Positions 9,401 through 22,375 of a DNA stretch of 64,000 bases are shown one piece after another. Positions within the stretch are counted from its first letter, which is position 1, and every line of letters begins with the position of its first letter. The notes beneath the pieces were generated by a model that had not been told where the DNA came from, did no database searches, and saw only the letters and a program-made list of their open reading frames with translations. The stretch lies in assembly GCF_030646015.1 (NCBI RefSeq), contig NZ_JAUSLT010000128.1, positions 1 to 64,000 on the forward strand, read 5' to 3'. The position numbers were made by a program, and so were the translations under genes. The stretch comes from Bradyrhizobium sp. (lineage in GTDB: Bacteria > Pseudomonadota > Alphaproteobacteria > Rhizobiales > Xanthobacteraceae).

Positions 9401-10057
9401 TCACGCGCTGACGCCGGCGCCGATCGGGCAGGACACGCCGGTGCCGCCAAGCCCGCAATAGCCGGCCGGATTCTTGGCGAGATATTGCTGGTGATAGTCC
9501 TCGGCGAAATAGAACTCGCCCGCCGGCGCGATCTCGGTGGTGATGGCGCCGAGGCCCTTCGCCGCCAGCGCTTTCTGGTAGGCCGATTTCGACGCGTCGA
9601 CGGCTTTGCGCTGCGCCTCGCCGAAGGTGTAGATCGCGGAGCGATACTGGGTGCCGACGTCATTGCCCTGCCGCATGCCCTGCGTCGGGTTGTGGCTTTC
9701 CCAGAACGTCTTCAGCAACTGCCCATAGGAGATCTTCTTCGGATCGAACACCACCAGCACCGCCTCGGTGTGGCCGGTGCGGCCCGAGCAGGCCTCCTCA
9801 TAGGTCGGGTTCGGGGTATGACCGCCGGCGTATCCCACGGCTGTCGTGTAGATGCCGTCGCCGAGCTCCCAGAACTTGCGCTCCGCGCCCCAGAAGCAGC
9901 CGAGCCCGAACACCGCCTGCTCCAGGCCCGCAGGATAAGGCGGCTGCAACTGACGGCCGTTCACAAAATGGGTTTTGGCGGTGGGGATCGGTGTCGAACG
10001 GCCCGGCAGTGCCTCGGCTGCATCAGGCAATGCGGTGGTTTTGCGCATGAAGAACAT
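9401..10057 (-). CDS. msrA: peptide-methionine (S)-S-oxide reductase
   Basis: A 218-residue MsrA that reduces the S-epimer of methionine sulfoxide. The active site is GCFWGAE with Cys54, and a C-terminal [12 protein letters not shown] carries candidate resolving cysteines for thioredoxin-linked recycling. The core motifs GYAGG and [15 protein letters not shown] are intact. ATG 10057 has AAAGGTG upstream at normal spacing, so it is preferred to the reading starting 13 codons earlier. No MsrB is adjacent. Confidence 0.95.
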   Translation of the reverse strand: MFFMRKTTALPDAAEALPGRSTPIPTAKTHFVNGRQLQPPYPAGLEQAVFGLGCFWGAERKFWELGDGIYTTAVGYAGGHTPNPTYEEACSGRTGHTEAVLVVFDPKKISYGQLLKTFWESHNPTQGMRQGNDVGTQYRSAIYTFGEAQRKAVDASKSAYQKALAAKGLGAITTEIAPAGEFYFAEDYHQQYLAKNPAGYCGLGGTGVSCPIGAGVSA

Positions 10058-10215
10058 CGGGATCACCTTTCGATGTCGAAGGCGGGTTCCGGGCAATCCC
10101 GGATCCGCCAGTCGAACGCATCATCTGTGGCTCTACTATATGTCTTTACGCTCGCCACCGCAGCCCTGTTACGCCGGTCGCGTTGAACACAAGCGCAGGC
10201 TGAGGAGCGGCCCGT

Positions 10216-10533
10216 TCAGTCCCGGGAATAGCCGATCAGCGGCTTGCGTGGCCGGAACAGCAGCATCAGCAGAATGCCCAGCACGCCCAGCACGGCAAAA
10301 ACCGGCTGGTCCAGGATCACCCGGACGACGCTGCTCCAGAGCCAGGGCGCGGTGCCCTCGAGCCAGGCCCGGAACGCCTGCTGGCTGGACTGGTGGATAT
10401 CGTTCCAGAACTGGCCAAACCGGGTAAATTGCAGGGTCTGATCGGCGACCCAGCGGGCACCGTCATAGACCATGAAGATGAATCCGCAGGCCAGCAGCAA
10501 GAGGCCCACAAGTCGGAAGAAACCGCGGATCAT
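10216..10533 (-). CDS. small two-helix membrane protein of unknown function
   Basis: A 105-residue protein with a transmembrane helix near residues 7-24 (LVGLLLLACGFIFMVYDG) and a second near 77-92 (VFAVLGVLGILLMLLF), separated by an amphipathic stretch and ending in a basic tail RPRKPLIGYSRD. I do not recognise a domain. Base composition and frame use look coding, and it lies divergently from rpsT. Function unknown. Confidence 0.7.
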   Translation of the reverse strand: MIRGFFRLVGLLLLACGFIFMVYDGARWVADQTLQFTRFGQFWNDIHQSSQQAFRAWLEGTAPWLWSSVVRVILDQPVFAVLGVLGILLMLLFRPRKPLIGYSRD

Positions 10534-10888
10534 GCGTCACCTTATGTCTGTCGCGCCCCGAACGCGGTCAGGGATTAACGGGCCCCCTCGAGAAATTCAA
10601 CCACTTCAGCAGCTTATCCGACCTTTCCAGGCCGGCCTTCCGGCCCCCGGGGGCCCGGAAGGCGTTGACGCTGCAGAGCGCGCCCTCTATAAGACCGGCA
10701 ATGGCGGCGGGCGCAATCCCGCCGCCGCTGTTCTTTGAACGACGCCGTCATGTCAGCATATTCGCTTGGCCTGCTATGGCATCTCGGGAGCATCCGGAAA
10801 ACACCAGCTTCGATCAGGCGGTTGAACGGCCGGCGCGCTCAAGCCCGACCACTCAGCGACCGGTCACCGCCGAAGGATATTTGAGAAC
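10534..10888. other. rpsT upstream region and 5' leader
   Basis: A 355-bp gap holding a strong promoter at 10665-10693 and about 190 nt of untranslated leader before rpsT. A G/C hairpin (CCGGCCTTCCGGCCCCCGGG region, 10632-10660) lies just upstream of the promoter. I see no small gene. The leader could serve S20 autoregulation, but nothing in the sequence proves it. Confidence 0.55.
10665..10693 (+). promoter_or_regulatory. sigma70-type promoter of rpsT
   Basis: TTGACG at 10665-10670 and TATAAG at 10688-10693 are separated by exactly 17 bp. The match is unusually good for this genome and fits a highly expressed ribosomal protein gene. Transcription would begin near 10700. Confidence 0.7.
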
Positions 10889-11155
10889 ATGGCCAATACG
10901 ACTTCCGCCAAGAAGGCGACCCGCAAGATTGCCCGCCGCACCATCATCAACAAGTCGCGCCGCACCCAGATGCGCGGCGCGGTTCGCACCGTCGAGGAAG
11001 CGATCAAGAGCGGCGACCGCGAAGCGGCGCTGAAGGCGATGACGCGCGCCGAACCGGAACTGATGCAGGCAGCGCAGCGCAACATCATTCACAAGAACAA
11101 TGCGAGCCGAAAGGTTTCGCGGCTCGCACATCAGATCGCCAAGCTCGCGAAATAA
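10889..11155 (+). CDS. rpsT: 30S ribosomal protein S20
   Basis: An 88-residue, highly basic protein starting [18 protein letters not shown], the standard S20 length and N-terminus. S20 binds 16S rRNA early in 30S assembly. GAAGGA lies upstream of the ATG. It has its own promoter and its own terminator, so it is monocistronic. Placement just before dnaA is the usual order in Rhizobiales. Confidence 0.98.
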   Translation: MANTTSAKKATRKIARRTIINKSRRTQMRGAVRTVEEAIKSGDREAALKAMTRAEPELMQAAQRNIIHKNNASRKVSRLAHQIAKLAK

Positions 11156-11182
11156 AACTGATCGAAAAGAATAATCGTCAGG

Positions 11183-11213
11183 AAAGCCCGGCCACGCCGG
11201 GCTTTTTCTTTTT
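11183..11213 (+). terminator. rho-independent terminator of rpsT
   Basis: A perfect 10-bp stem, AAAGCCCGGC at 11183-11192 and GCCGGGCTTT at 11196-11205, with a 3-nt loop, runs into TTTTTCTTTTT. It lies 27 bp after the rpsT stop. Confidence 0.95.
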
Positions 11214-12362
11214 GTATTTGCACCGCACTGCAGTTGGCCCCAAGCGACAAACTGGCGCGCCCGTAATTTTACTGGGCCTATGTAGGAAGCCGGGCTTATG
11301 TACTTCGCCAGCGCACGAGCTGCATTGATGCGAGTCAGTGCTCGGCCACACTTTGCAAATAGCAAGCGAGCGCGTCGCAAAACGTTTCAGGGTTACCCTC
11401 TTCCGACGATCAAAAAAAATGGCGCTTGCGTAGTCACTTATCGGCATAGTGGCGACCGCTTGTTGGAAAATGGATTTCCACCTCGCCCATTCGTAAACAA
11501 ATTATGAATTTATTTTGAGCGATTGTCAGAAATGTCACAGCGCTTCCGGGTTTCGAATCTGTGCGCAGATTCAAAACCTTGGCGCTCGCTGCGAAACATG
11601 ACGGCTGATTTCGCGAGTGCGAAGTGGTTTTTGCCGGTGCTCCCGCTGAATCATTTTCGTTGCGGGAAATAGGGCATGATGTATCTCTTAGGGCGTTCGC
11701 GGCGCCCACGGCTCTTCAGACCAGCGCGGTTTAAGAAACGGGGCGGACGTGCAAATCGGCGGCGGTGTGCGCGTTGGCGACGCTTTCCAAGCGATTGTCG
11801 GAGTAAACCTCATAGCGATATGGGGAATGTGGGTCTGTGTCGAAATTTCTCGAGGTGGGGCATTCGTGTCCCGCTCGCTTCGAACAAGAGAAATACGAAA
11901 TGGGCCAACCGGGAAGCGCAAGGCGAAGCACCCGAACGGGTTAAAAAAACGGGCTGAACGAATCGGCATGGGGTCTGAACGATTCCAAGCTTCAGGCACT
12001 GCCGGCTGAATTTGAAACATGCGTGGAATGACACCTCGCCGCGAGCAATCGTGGCGGGAGGGGGAGGCTGTATGCTTTACGGGATCATCTCGGTAATCGA
12101 CCAGGTGCCAGTTTCAACCGATGACGTATTGGACGCCTTAGTCGCCGCCTGCATGCGGCCTCCCGCGCGAACTCCGGGCAGACCGCTGAGTACGCGCTGA
12201 CCTCGCGAACGCTTCTTTTCCAGCCGACGACGTAGCCAACGGCATCTCGCCGAACGGCCGGTCTATGGCTGGAGACCAAGTCTCGCTTGAGGTCACGACC
12301 TGCGGAACATGCGCACGGCGGCATCGCCGGGAACTTTACTCCATCAGAAAAGTCGTCAGAAA
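11214..12362. other. 1.15-kb non-coding interval upstream of dnaA, candidate origin/regulatory region
   Basis: No reading frame here looks coding. The 11480-11530 part is markedly AT-rich for this genome. GAATCTG-TGCG-CAGATTC at 11555-11572 is a perfect 7-bp hairpin containing two GANTC (CcrM-type) sites, and further GANTC sites lie near 11649, 11959 and 11980. GGAAAATGGATTTCC near 11465 is a second small palindrome. I could not find consensus DnaA boxes (TTATCCACA or one-mismatch versions), so an origin is only suggested by position and composition. Confidence 0.45.
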
Positions 12363-13793
12363 ATGACAAATATCGAACAGGATCGCTGGTCACGCGTGAA
12401 GGGTCGGCTGCGCTCGAGCGTGGGGGAAGACGTCTATACGAGCTGGTTTGCGCGGATGGACCTGGAAGGCGTGCAGGACGAAAGCGTCCGGCTTTCGGTG
12501 CCGACGCGGTTTCTCAAGAGCTGGATCCAGGCGCATTATGCCGAGCGCGTTCTCACCTGCTGGCAGGCCGAGATGCCGGAAGTGCACCGCATCGACCTTA
12601 CCGTGCGCACCGCGATGCGCTGCGCGGCGCCGGCCAAGGAAGCCGCCGCCCCGCTCGATGCCCGCCGCCCCGAGCGGACCGACGGCCGGCCGGCGCCGGA
12701 ACTGCGCGCCACCGCGATCGCGCCGGTGTCCGCCAGCCATGACGCGCTCGGCGGCTCGCCGCTCGATCCGCGCCTGACCTTCGGAAGTTTTGTCATCGGC
12801 CGCTCCAATACGCTGGCCCATGCGGCAGCGCGCCAGGTGGCGGAGGGACGACGCGGCGACAGCGTGATGTTCAACCCGCTCTATATCCATGCCGGCGTCG
12901 GCCTCGGCAAAACCCATCTGCTGCAGGCGGTGACCTGGGCCGGCAATTCCGGCAGCGAACGCAAGGTGCTCTACCTCACCGCGGAAAAATTCATGTACGG
13001 CTTCGTCGCCGCGCTGAAGACGCAGACCGCTCTCGCCTTCAAGGAAGCGCTGCGCGGCATCGACGTGCTGGTGATCGACGACCTCCAGTTCCTGCAGGGC
13101 AAATCGACCCAGGCCGAATTCTGTCACACCCTGAACGCGCTGATCGACGCCGGCCGCCAGGTCGTGATTGCGGCGGATCGTCCGCCCTCCGACCTCGAGA
13201 GCCTCGACGACCGCGTGCGTTCGCGCCTTGCCGGCGGCCTGGTAGTCGAGATGGGATCGCTCGGCGAGGAACTGCGGCTCGGTATCCTGAAGTCACGCGT
13301 CGCCGCAGCCCGCGCGCATCACGCCACCTTCGACGTGCCGGCGCCGGTGCTGGATTATCTGGCCCGCACCATCACCCATAATGGCCGCGACCTCGAAGGC
13401 GCCATCAACCGCCTGCTGGCGCACTCAAAGCTCAACGCCCAGCCGGTGACGCTGGAGATGGCCGAGCGCGAAGTGCGCGACCTGGTCCGCCCGCAGGAAC
13501 CCAAGCGCATCAAGATCGAGGACATCCAGCGCGTGGTGGCCCGGCAGTACAATGTCAGCCGCTCCGACCTGCTGTCGTCGCGGCGTACCGCGAATGTGGT
13601 GCGCCCGCGCCAGGTCGCAATGTACCTGGCGAAAACCCTGACGCTGCGCAGCTTGCCGGAAATCGGCCGCCGGTTCGGCGGACGCGACCACACCACGGTG
13701 CTGCACGCCGTGCGCAAGATCGAGGCCCTGGTCTCCAAGGATGTGGCGCTCTCCGAAGAGGTCGAATCGCTCAAGCGCCAACTGCAGGAGTGA
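12363..13793 (+). CDS. dnaA: chromosomal replication initiator protein DnaA
   Basis: A 476-residue AAA+ initiator that binds DnaA boxes and melts the origin. Domain I ([21 protein letters not shown]) is at 8-29, a variable Pro/Ala-rich domain II at about 85-130, Walker A GVGLGKTH near 179-186, Walker B VLVIDD at 235-240, and the DNA-binding signature [16 protein letters not shown] near 440. ATG 12363 starts the typical [16 protein letters not shown]; an earlier frame-compatible start at 12309 adds a non-conserved tail. No good Shine-Dalgarno precedes it. Confidence 0.97.
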   Translation: MTNIEQDRWSRVKGRLRSSVGEDVYTSWFARMDLEGVQDESVRLSVPTRFLKSWIQAHYAERVLTCWQAEMPEVHRIDLTVRTAMRCAAPAKEAAAPLDARRPERTDGRPAPELRATAIAPVSASHDALGGSPLDPRLTFGSFVIGRSNTLAHAAARQVAEGRRGDSVMFNPLYIHAGVGLGKTHLLQAVTWAGNSGSERKVLYLTAEKFMYGFVAALKTQTALAFKEALRGIDVLVIDDLQFLQGKSTQAEFCHTLNALIDAGRQVVIAADRPPSDLESLDDRVRSRLAGGLVVEMGSLGEELRLGILKSRVAAARAHHATFDVPAPVLDYLARTITHNGRDLEGAINRLLAHSKLNAQPVTLEMAEREVRDLVRPQEPKRIKIEDIQRVVARQYNVSRSDLLSSRRTANVVRPRQVAMYLAKTLTLRSLPEIGRRFGGRDHTTVLHAVRKIEALVSKDVALSEEVESLKRQLQE

Positions 13794-14073
13794 AATTTTC
13801 TCCGTTCCGTGACGGAGGAGCTTCATTCTGCCGCCCCGGCGCAAGCCGGGGTCGGGGGCCGGCAGTCGCCGGGGCAATGCTACGGATTTTAAGGCAAAAC
13901 GTGGGGAACGACCCCGCGTTCCGCTTGCGCTGGCGGGCCATCCGAGCCACCTTGCGGTCCCCCCGCGGGTTTGGTCAAATCCAGCTTCGATCAGGCTTTT
14001 CGGGTTTCAAATGCCGCGGCGCGCCTTTTGGGCCGCCCGGCTTTTCCATCTTAGGGATCAGGCGGGTATTGCA

Positions 14074-15192
14074 ATGAAGGTCACCGTCGAACGCGCGCAA
14101 CTGCTGAAATCGCTGGGCCACGTCCATCGCGTGGTCGAGCGCCGCAACACCATTCCGATCCTGGGCAACGTGCTGGTCCGCGCCGAAGGCACCCGGCTGT
14201 CGCTGAAGGCCACCGACCTCGACCTCGAGGTGACGGAGACGCTGGCGGCGGAAACCGCCACCGGCGGCTCGACCACCGTGCCGGCGCACATGTTCTACGA
14301 CATCGTGCGCAAGCTGCCCGACGGCGCGCAGATCGTGCTGGAAGGCGACGGCGACCGCTCGGTGCTGGCGATCCGCGCCGGCCGCTCCCGCTTCACGCTG
14401 CAGACCCTGCCCGAAAACGATTTTCCGGATCTCGCCGCCGGCGACATGACCCATTCGTTCACGCTGGCCGCCGCCGATTTGAAGCGGCTGATCGACCGCA
14501 CCCAATTTGCGATCTCGACCGAGGAGACCCGCTACTACCTCAACGGCATCTACCTGCACGCCGCCGGCAGCGCCAAGGCGGCGACCTTGCGCGCGGTCGC
14601 GACCGACGGCCACAGGCTGGCGCAGGTCGATCTGCCCCTGCCCAAGGGCGCGGACGGCATGCCCGGCGTGATCGTGCCGCGCAAGACCGTCGGCGAAGTG
14701 CTGCGGCTGATCGACGACAATGAGGGCGAAGTCGGCATCGAACTGTCGCAGGGCAAGATCCGCTTCACCATCGGCCATGTGGTGCTGACCTCGAAACTGA
14801 TCGACGGCACGTTTCCGGATTACGGCCGCGTCATCCCGCAAAACAACGACAAGGAACTGATCGTCGACAAGAAGGATTTCGAGGCCGCCGTCGACCGCGT
14901 CTCGACCATCTCCAGCGAGCGCGGCCGCGCGGTAAAACTGGCGCTGTCCGCCGGCAAGCTCATCCTGTCGGTGACCAACCCGGATTCCGGCAGTGCGACC
15001 GAAGAACTCGAGGTCGAATACGCCTCCGACGCGCTCGATATCGGCTTCAACTCGCGCTATTTGCTGGATATCGCCGCCCAGATCGAGGGTGAAGTCGCGG
15101 TCCTGAGGCTGGCCGATCCGGGTTCGCCCACGCTGGTGCAGGACAAGGATTCCAAGGGCGCGCTGTATGTGCTGATGCCGATGCGGGTGTGA
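14074..15192 (+). CDS. dnaN: DNA polymerase III beta subunit (sliding clamp)
   Basis: A 372-residue protein of standard clamp length starting MKVTVERAQLLKSLGHVHRVVERRNTIPILGN, with three repeated clamp domains and the family C-terminus VLMPMRV. It forms the ring dimer that tethers polymerase III and repair enzymes to DNA. A 280-bp gap separates it from dnaA and contains only a short GCCCCGGCGCAAGCCGGGG hairpin near 13833. The start at 14074 is preferred to 14011 because the extra 21 residues are not clamp sequence. Confidence 0.97.
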   Translation: MKVTVERAQLLKSLGHVHRVVERRNTIPILGNVLVRAEGTRLSLKATDLDLEVTETLAAETATGGSTTVPAHMFYDIVRKLPDGAQIVLEGDGDRSVLAIRAGRSRFTLQTLPENDFPDLAAGDMTHSFTLAAADLKRLIDRTQFAISTEETRYYLNGIYLHAAGSAKAATLRAVATDGHRLAQVDLPLPKGADGMPGVIVPRKTVGEVLRLIDDNEGEVGIELSQGKIRFTIGHVVLTSKLIDGTFPDYGRVIPQNNDKELIVDKKDFEAAVDRVSTISSERGRAVKLALSAGKLILSVTNPDSGSATEELEVEYASDALDIGFNSRYLLDIAAQIEGEVAVLRLADPGSPTLVQDKDSKGALYVLMPMRV

Positions 15193-15216
15193 CGAGCGGC
15201 AAAAAACACTCAGACC

Positions 15217-15278
15217 TCCCCTCTCCCCCTGTGGGAGAGGGTGGCGCCTCACGAAGTGAGGCGACGGGTGAGGGGTTC
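15217..15278 (+). repeat. palindromic repeat, left copy flanking the DUF559 gene
   Basis: CTCTCCCC-CTGTG-GGAGAG hairpin, then GCCTCAC-GAA-GTGAGGC (perfect 7-bp stem), then GACGGGTGAGGGGTTC. It ends at 15278, the base before the GTG that I take as the start of the DUF559 gene. The inverted partner is at 15645-15704. The terminal GGGTGAGGGG may act as the ribosome binding site. Confidence 0.9.
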
Positions 15279-15644
15279 GTGCCGCAGACCCCACACCATC
15301 GGCCCACCGCCAAGCGCATCCGCGGTTTCGCGAAAAAGCTACGCCGCGAGCCGACCGACGCTGAAACGGCGATGTGGCGCTTGCTCCGCGGTCGGCGACT
15401 GGCGCTCTTCAAGTTTCGCCGCCAAGTCCCCTTTCAGAACTTCATTCTCGACTCTGTGTGTTTCGAAAAGCACTTCATCATCGAAATCGATGGTAGTCAG
15501 CATGCTGATTCCGAGCGCGACACGGCGAGAGACGCTGTCTTGATGGCGGAAGGTTTTCGCGTCGCGCGTTACTGGAATAACGATGTGTTGCTGCAACCCT
15601 CCGCTGTATTGGAGGACATTTTCGCAAAGCTTGCCGAGCCGTAG
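15279..15644 (+). CDS. DUF559 (Vsr-like endonuclease fold) protein
   Basis: From GTG 15279 the frame gives 121 residues, the usual size of stand-alone DUF559 proteins. AKRIRGFAKKLRREPTDAE opens the domain; FRRQVPFQNFILD, IIEIDGSQH and GFRVARYWNNDVL follow, giving the Asp, Glu and Asp/His pattern of the Vsr/PD-(D/E)xK-related fold. A longer reading from GTG 15189 overlaps the dnaN stop, but its first 30 residues only translate the repeat. The gene separates dnaN from recF and is enclosed exactly by two inverted palindromes. The biochemical role is not established; nuclease activity is inference from fold. Confidence 0.85.
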   Translation: MPQTPHHRPTAKRIRGFAKKLRREPTDAETAMWRLLRGRRLALFKFRRQVPFQNFILDSVCFEKHFIIEIDGSQHADSERDTARDAVLMAEGFRVARYWNNDVLLQPSAVLEDIFAKLAEP

Positions 15645-15704
15645 GAACCCCTCACCCGTCGCCGAACTTCGTTCGGCGCCACCCTCTCCCACAAGGGGAG
15701 AGGG
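15645..15704 (-). repeat. palindromic repeat, right copy flanking the DUF559 gene
   Basis: Begins one base after the DUF559 stop with GAACCCCTCACCCGTCGCC and is the inverted copy of 15217-15278. Its central stem, read in the same orientation as the left copy, is GCCGAAC-GAA-GTTCGGC, different in sequence from the left stem yet perfectly paired with the same GAA loop. Confidence 0.9.
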
Positions 15705-15728
15705 AAGAAAGATCGCCGCTCTTCTGAC

Positions 15729-16868
15729 ATGACCGCTTCCCGCATCCACCGCCTGACGCTGACGCACTTCCGCAATTATCGCAGCGCGAGTTTGCAGACC
15801 CGTGGCGACGTGGTGGTGCTGGTGGGGCCGAACGGCGCCGGCAAGACCAACTGCATCGAGGCGATCTCGTTTCTCACGCCCGGCCGGGGGCTGCGCCGGG
15901 CCACGCTCGACGACGTCGCCGATATCCAGGGCGACGGTTCCTGGGCGGTGTCCGCCGAGGTTGAAGGCGCGCTCGGTCTAGCCACGCTCGGCACCGGCAT
16001 CGACCCGCCAGGCACTGAGGGTGCCGCCACCAGCCGGCGTTGCCGGATCGACCGCGAGCCGGTCAGCTCCGCCACCGCCTTCGGCGATCATTTGCGCATG
16101 GTATGGCTGACGCCGACGATGGACGGGCTGTTTCTCGGCGCAGCATCCGAGCGGCGGCGGTTTTTCGACCGGCTGGTGCTGGCGATCGACTCCGAGCATT
16201 CCAGCCGGGTGTCGGCGCTCGACCGCTCCCTGCGCTCGCGCAACCGCCTGCTGGAGGTGCGCAATTACGACGACCATTGGTGTGACGCGATCGAGCGTGA
16301 GACGGCCGAGCTTGCCGTTGCCGTGGCGGCGATGCGCGGCCAGACCGTGACACGGCTGGCCGCGATGCTGCGCGCGCGCGGTGACGCGTCGGCGTTTCCT
16401 TCCGCAAGGATCATGCTCGACGGCTGGATGGAAAACGCGCTGGTCAACGAACCCGCCACCGCGGTGGAGGATCGCTACCGCGAAATCCTGCGCGCCGGCC
16501 GCGCCCGCGACGCCGCCGCCGGCCGCACCCTCGACGGCCCGCATCTCACCGACCTGCAGGTGATCTACGCGCCGAAAAACATGCCGGCGCGCGACGCCTC
16601 CACCGGCGAACAGAAGGCGCTGCTGATTGGCCTCGTGCTGGCGCATGCCAGCCTGGTCGCGGACATGACCGGCATCACGCCGCTCTTGCTGCTCGACGAA
16701 GTCGTCGCGCATCTCGATCCCGGCCGGCGCAGATCGCTGTTCGAAGAACTCGCCAAGCTCGGTTCACAGGTCTGGATGACCGGCGCCGACCCCGCGGCAT
16801 TCGCCGACATCGGCGCGTCGGGCGAGGTTTTCGAGGTCGATTCCGGCCAGATCACCCGCCGCGCCTGA
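15729..16868 (+). CDS. recF: DNA replication and repair protein RecF
   Basis: A 379-residue SMC/ABC-type ATPase acting with RecOR at gaps and stalled forks. Walker A GPNGAGKTN is at 33-41, the signature region STGEQKALLIGLVLAHA near 290, and Walker B LLLLDEVVAHLD near 320. Length is normal for the family. The start follows the right DUF559-flanking repeat by 24 bp, so its native dnaN-recF spacing has been lost and its ribosome binding site is weak. Confidence 0.96.
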   Translation: MTASRIHRLTLTHFRNYRSASLQTRGDVVVLVGPNGAGKTNCIEAISFLTPGRGLRRATLDDVADIQGDGSWAVSAEVEGALGLATLGTGIDPPGTEGAATSRRCRIDREPVSSATAFGDHLRMVWLTPTMDGLFLGAASERRRFFDRLVLAIDSEHSSRVSALDRSLRSRNRLLEVRNYDDHWCDAIERETAELAVAVAAMRGQTVTRLAAMLRARGDASAFPSARIMLDGWMENALVNEPATAVEDRYREILRAGRARDAAAGRTLDGPHLTDLQVIYAPKNMPARDASTGEQKALLIGLVLAHASLVADMTGITPLLLLDEVVAHLDPGRRRSLFEELAKLGSQVWMTGADPAAFADIGASGEVFEVDSGQITRRA

Positions 16869-16985
16869 CGGCAGCGGCGCTCATCGCGCCGGGTGCGCAA
16901 GGTGCTGAAAATCCGGGCTCCGGGGATGGAGAATCGGCTGCCGAATCGCGCTTTTGCGAAGCCTCCGAATCGGCTTCCGGCCGCC

Positions 16986-17013
16986 TTGAAAAACCTTCAA
17001 AAAATCCTATTTA
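16986..17013 (+). promoter_or_regulatory. possible gyrB promoter
   Basis: TTGAAA at 16986-16991 and TATTTA at 17008-17013 with a 16-bp spacer lie in the AT-rich part of the 261-bp recF-gyrB gap, about 115 bp before the gyrB ATG. Three GANTC sites lie just upstream at 16931, 16943 and 16967. Confidence 0.35.
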
Positions 17014-17075
17014 TTCAATAGCTTGCTGATAGAGACTTTGCGCTAGGCGCAATGCCTCTTTCATGGCACAAATAG

Positions 17076-20884
<3,809 letters not shown>

Positions 20885-20944
20885 GCAAGCGACTGCGACC
20901 CTGTCGCCACCATTTCGTCCCGGCGGCCGTGCTAGTCAGTCCCC

Positions 20945-22366
20945 ATGACTTCCCTTGACAAGACATCCCTTGATGAAATCGAGCAGGCGCCGGCCGACCC
21001 CAGCACGCGCGGCCATCGCCTCACGCTCGAACTTGCCGAGACGCTGAAGCTCGCGGTGCCGATCGCGCTGACGCAGCTCGGACAGATCGCGATGATGACC
21101 ACCGATCTGGCGCTGGTCGGACGGCTTGGCGACGGGGCTGTCGCCGCCGCGGCGCTGGCGAGTTCGGTGTTCTTCATCACCTTCACCTTCGGCATGGGGC
21201 TGGTGTCCGCGGTGGCGCCGCTGGCGGCGCAGGCCTTTGGCGCGCGCAATCCCCGGATGGTGCGCCGCGCGCTGCGCGTCGGGCTGTGGGCCGCGCTGAT
21301 CATTTCGCTGCCGATGATCCTGCCGCCGCTGTATGGCGAACAGATCCTGCTGGCGCTGGGTCAGGCGCCGGCGACGGCGCGGCTGGCGCAGGAATATCTG
21401 CTGGGCCTGGCGTGGGGCATTGCGCCGGCGCTGTGGTTTCTCGCCATCCGCGGCTTCATGGGCGCGGTCAACCGGCCGGAGCCGGGGTTGTGGATCACGC
21501 TGGTGGCGATCCCGGCCAATGCGATGCTGGTCTATCTGCTGATCCACGGCGAATGGGGATTGCCGCGGCTGGAATTGTTCGGCGCCGGCCTCGCCACCAC
21601 GATCATCAATTTCGGCATGTTCCTGGCGGCGCTGTGGTTCGCGCATCGCCGCCGGCCGTTCCGGAAATATCACGTGCTCGGCCGGATCTGGCGCATCGAC
21701 TGGATGCTGATGCGGCAGCTGGTCGTGATCGGCGCGCCGATCTCGATCTCGTTCCTGCTGGAATACGGCCTGTTCTCCGCGGCAGCCCTGCTGATGGGCC
21801 TGATCAGCACCACCGCGCTGGCGGCGCATCAGATCGCGCTGCAGGTGACCGCCATCCTGTTCATGGTGCCGTTCGGCATCGGCATCGCGGCCACCGTGCG
21901 GGTCGGGCATGCCGTCGGCCGCAACGATGCGGCGGCCGTCAGGCGGGCGGGTTTCGTCGCCACGCTGCTCGGCATGGCGCTGGTTTCCGCGCTGACGCTG
22001 GCCGTGATCCTCGCCCGGTTTGCGATTGCGCGGTTCTTCTTCGGCGAGGCGGTCGAGAGCGGCGGTCTCGTCATCGAGCTCACCGCCACACTGCTGATGG
22101 TCGGCGCCACGTTCTTTGTCGCCGACGGCATCCAGACCGTCGCCGCCGGCGCGTTGCGCGGCATGAACGACACGCGGATACCGCTGCTGTTTGCCGCGAT
22201 CAGCTACTGGCTGATCGGATTTCCCGCCGCCTACGGGCTCGCCTTCTGGACCGGATGGGGCGCCATCGGGGTCTGGATCGGGCTGTCCTGCGGCACCGCG
22301 GTTTATGCCGTGCTACTGGTGCTGCGCTTCCGGCGGCTGGCAAACCGGCTGGGTCAGGTGCGATAG
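20945..22366 (+). CDS. MATE family efflux transporter (NorM-like)
   Basis: A 473-residue integral membrane protein with about 12 predicted helices. After a polar N-terminus it enters LKLAVPIALTQLGQIAMMTTDLALVGRLG, the usual first helix of MATE exporters, with an internal repeat beginning VVIGAPISISFLLEYGLFSAAAL. MATE proteins expel drugs or metabolites against Na+ or H+. The next gene starts within a few bases and has its own AGGAGG, so the two are likely co-transcribed. Confidence 0.93.
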   Translation: MTSLDKTSLDEIEQAPADPSTRGHRLTLELAETLKLAVPIALTQLGQIAMMTTDLALVGRLGDGAVAAAALASSVFFITFTFGMGLVSAVAPLAAQAFGARNPRMVRRALRVGLWAALIISLPMILPPLYGEQILLALGQAPATARLAQEYLLGLAWGIAPALWFLAIRGFMGAVNRPEPGLWITLVAIPANAMLVYLLIHGEWGLPRLELFGAGLATTIINFGMFLAALWFAHRRRPFRKYHVLGRIWRIDWMLMRQLVVIGAPISISFLLEYGLFSAAALLMGLISTTALAAHQIALQVTAILFMVPFGIGIAATVRVGHAVGRNDAAAVRRAGFVATLLGMALVSALTLAVILARFAIARFFFGEAVESGGLVIELTATLLMVGATFFVADGIQTVAAGALRGMNDTRIPLLFAAISYWLIGFPAAYGLAFWTGWGAIGVWIGLSCGTAVYAVLLVLRFRRLANRLGQVR

Positions 22367-22375
22367 GAGGTGATG

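Noticed and set aside
10853..11380. A 175-residue frame antisense to rpsT
   Set aside because: It mirrors the S20 gene and crosses its terminator; no coding character outside that overlap.
11214..12362. A mapped origin of replication
   Set aside because: I searched by eye for TTATCCACA-like boxes on both strands and for TTAA-N7-TTAA CtrA sites and found none convincing, so I report only a candidate region.
15189..15278. Start of the DUF559 gene at GTG 15189 overlapping the dnaN stop
   Set aside because: The extra 30 residues are only the translation of the palindromic repeat (PSPPVGEGG...SEATGEGF); GTG 15279 directly after the repeat gives a normal-length family member. Kept as a possible alternative.
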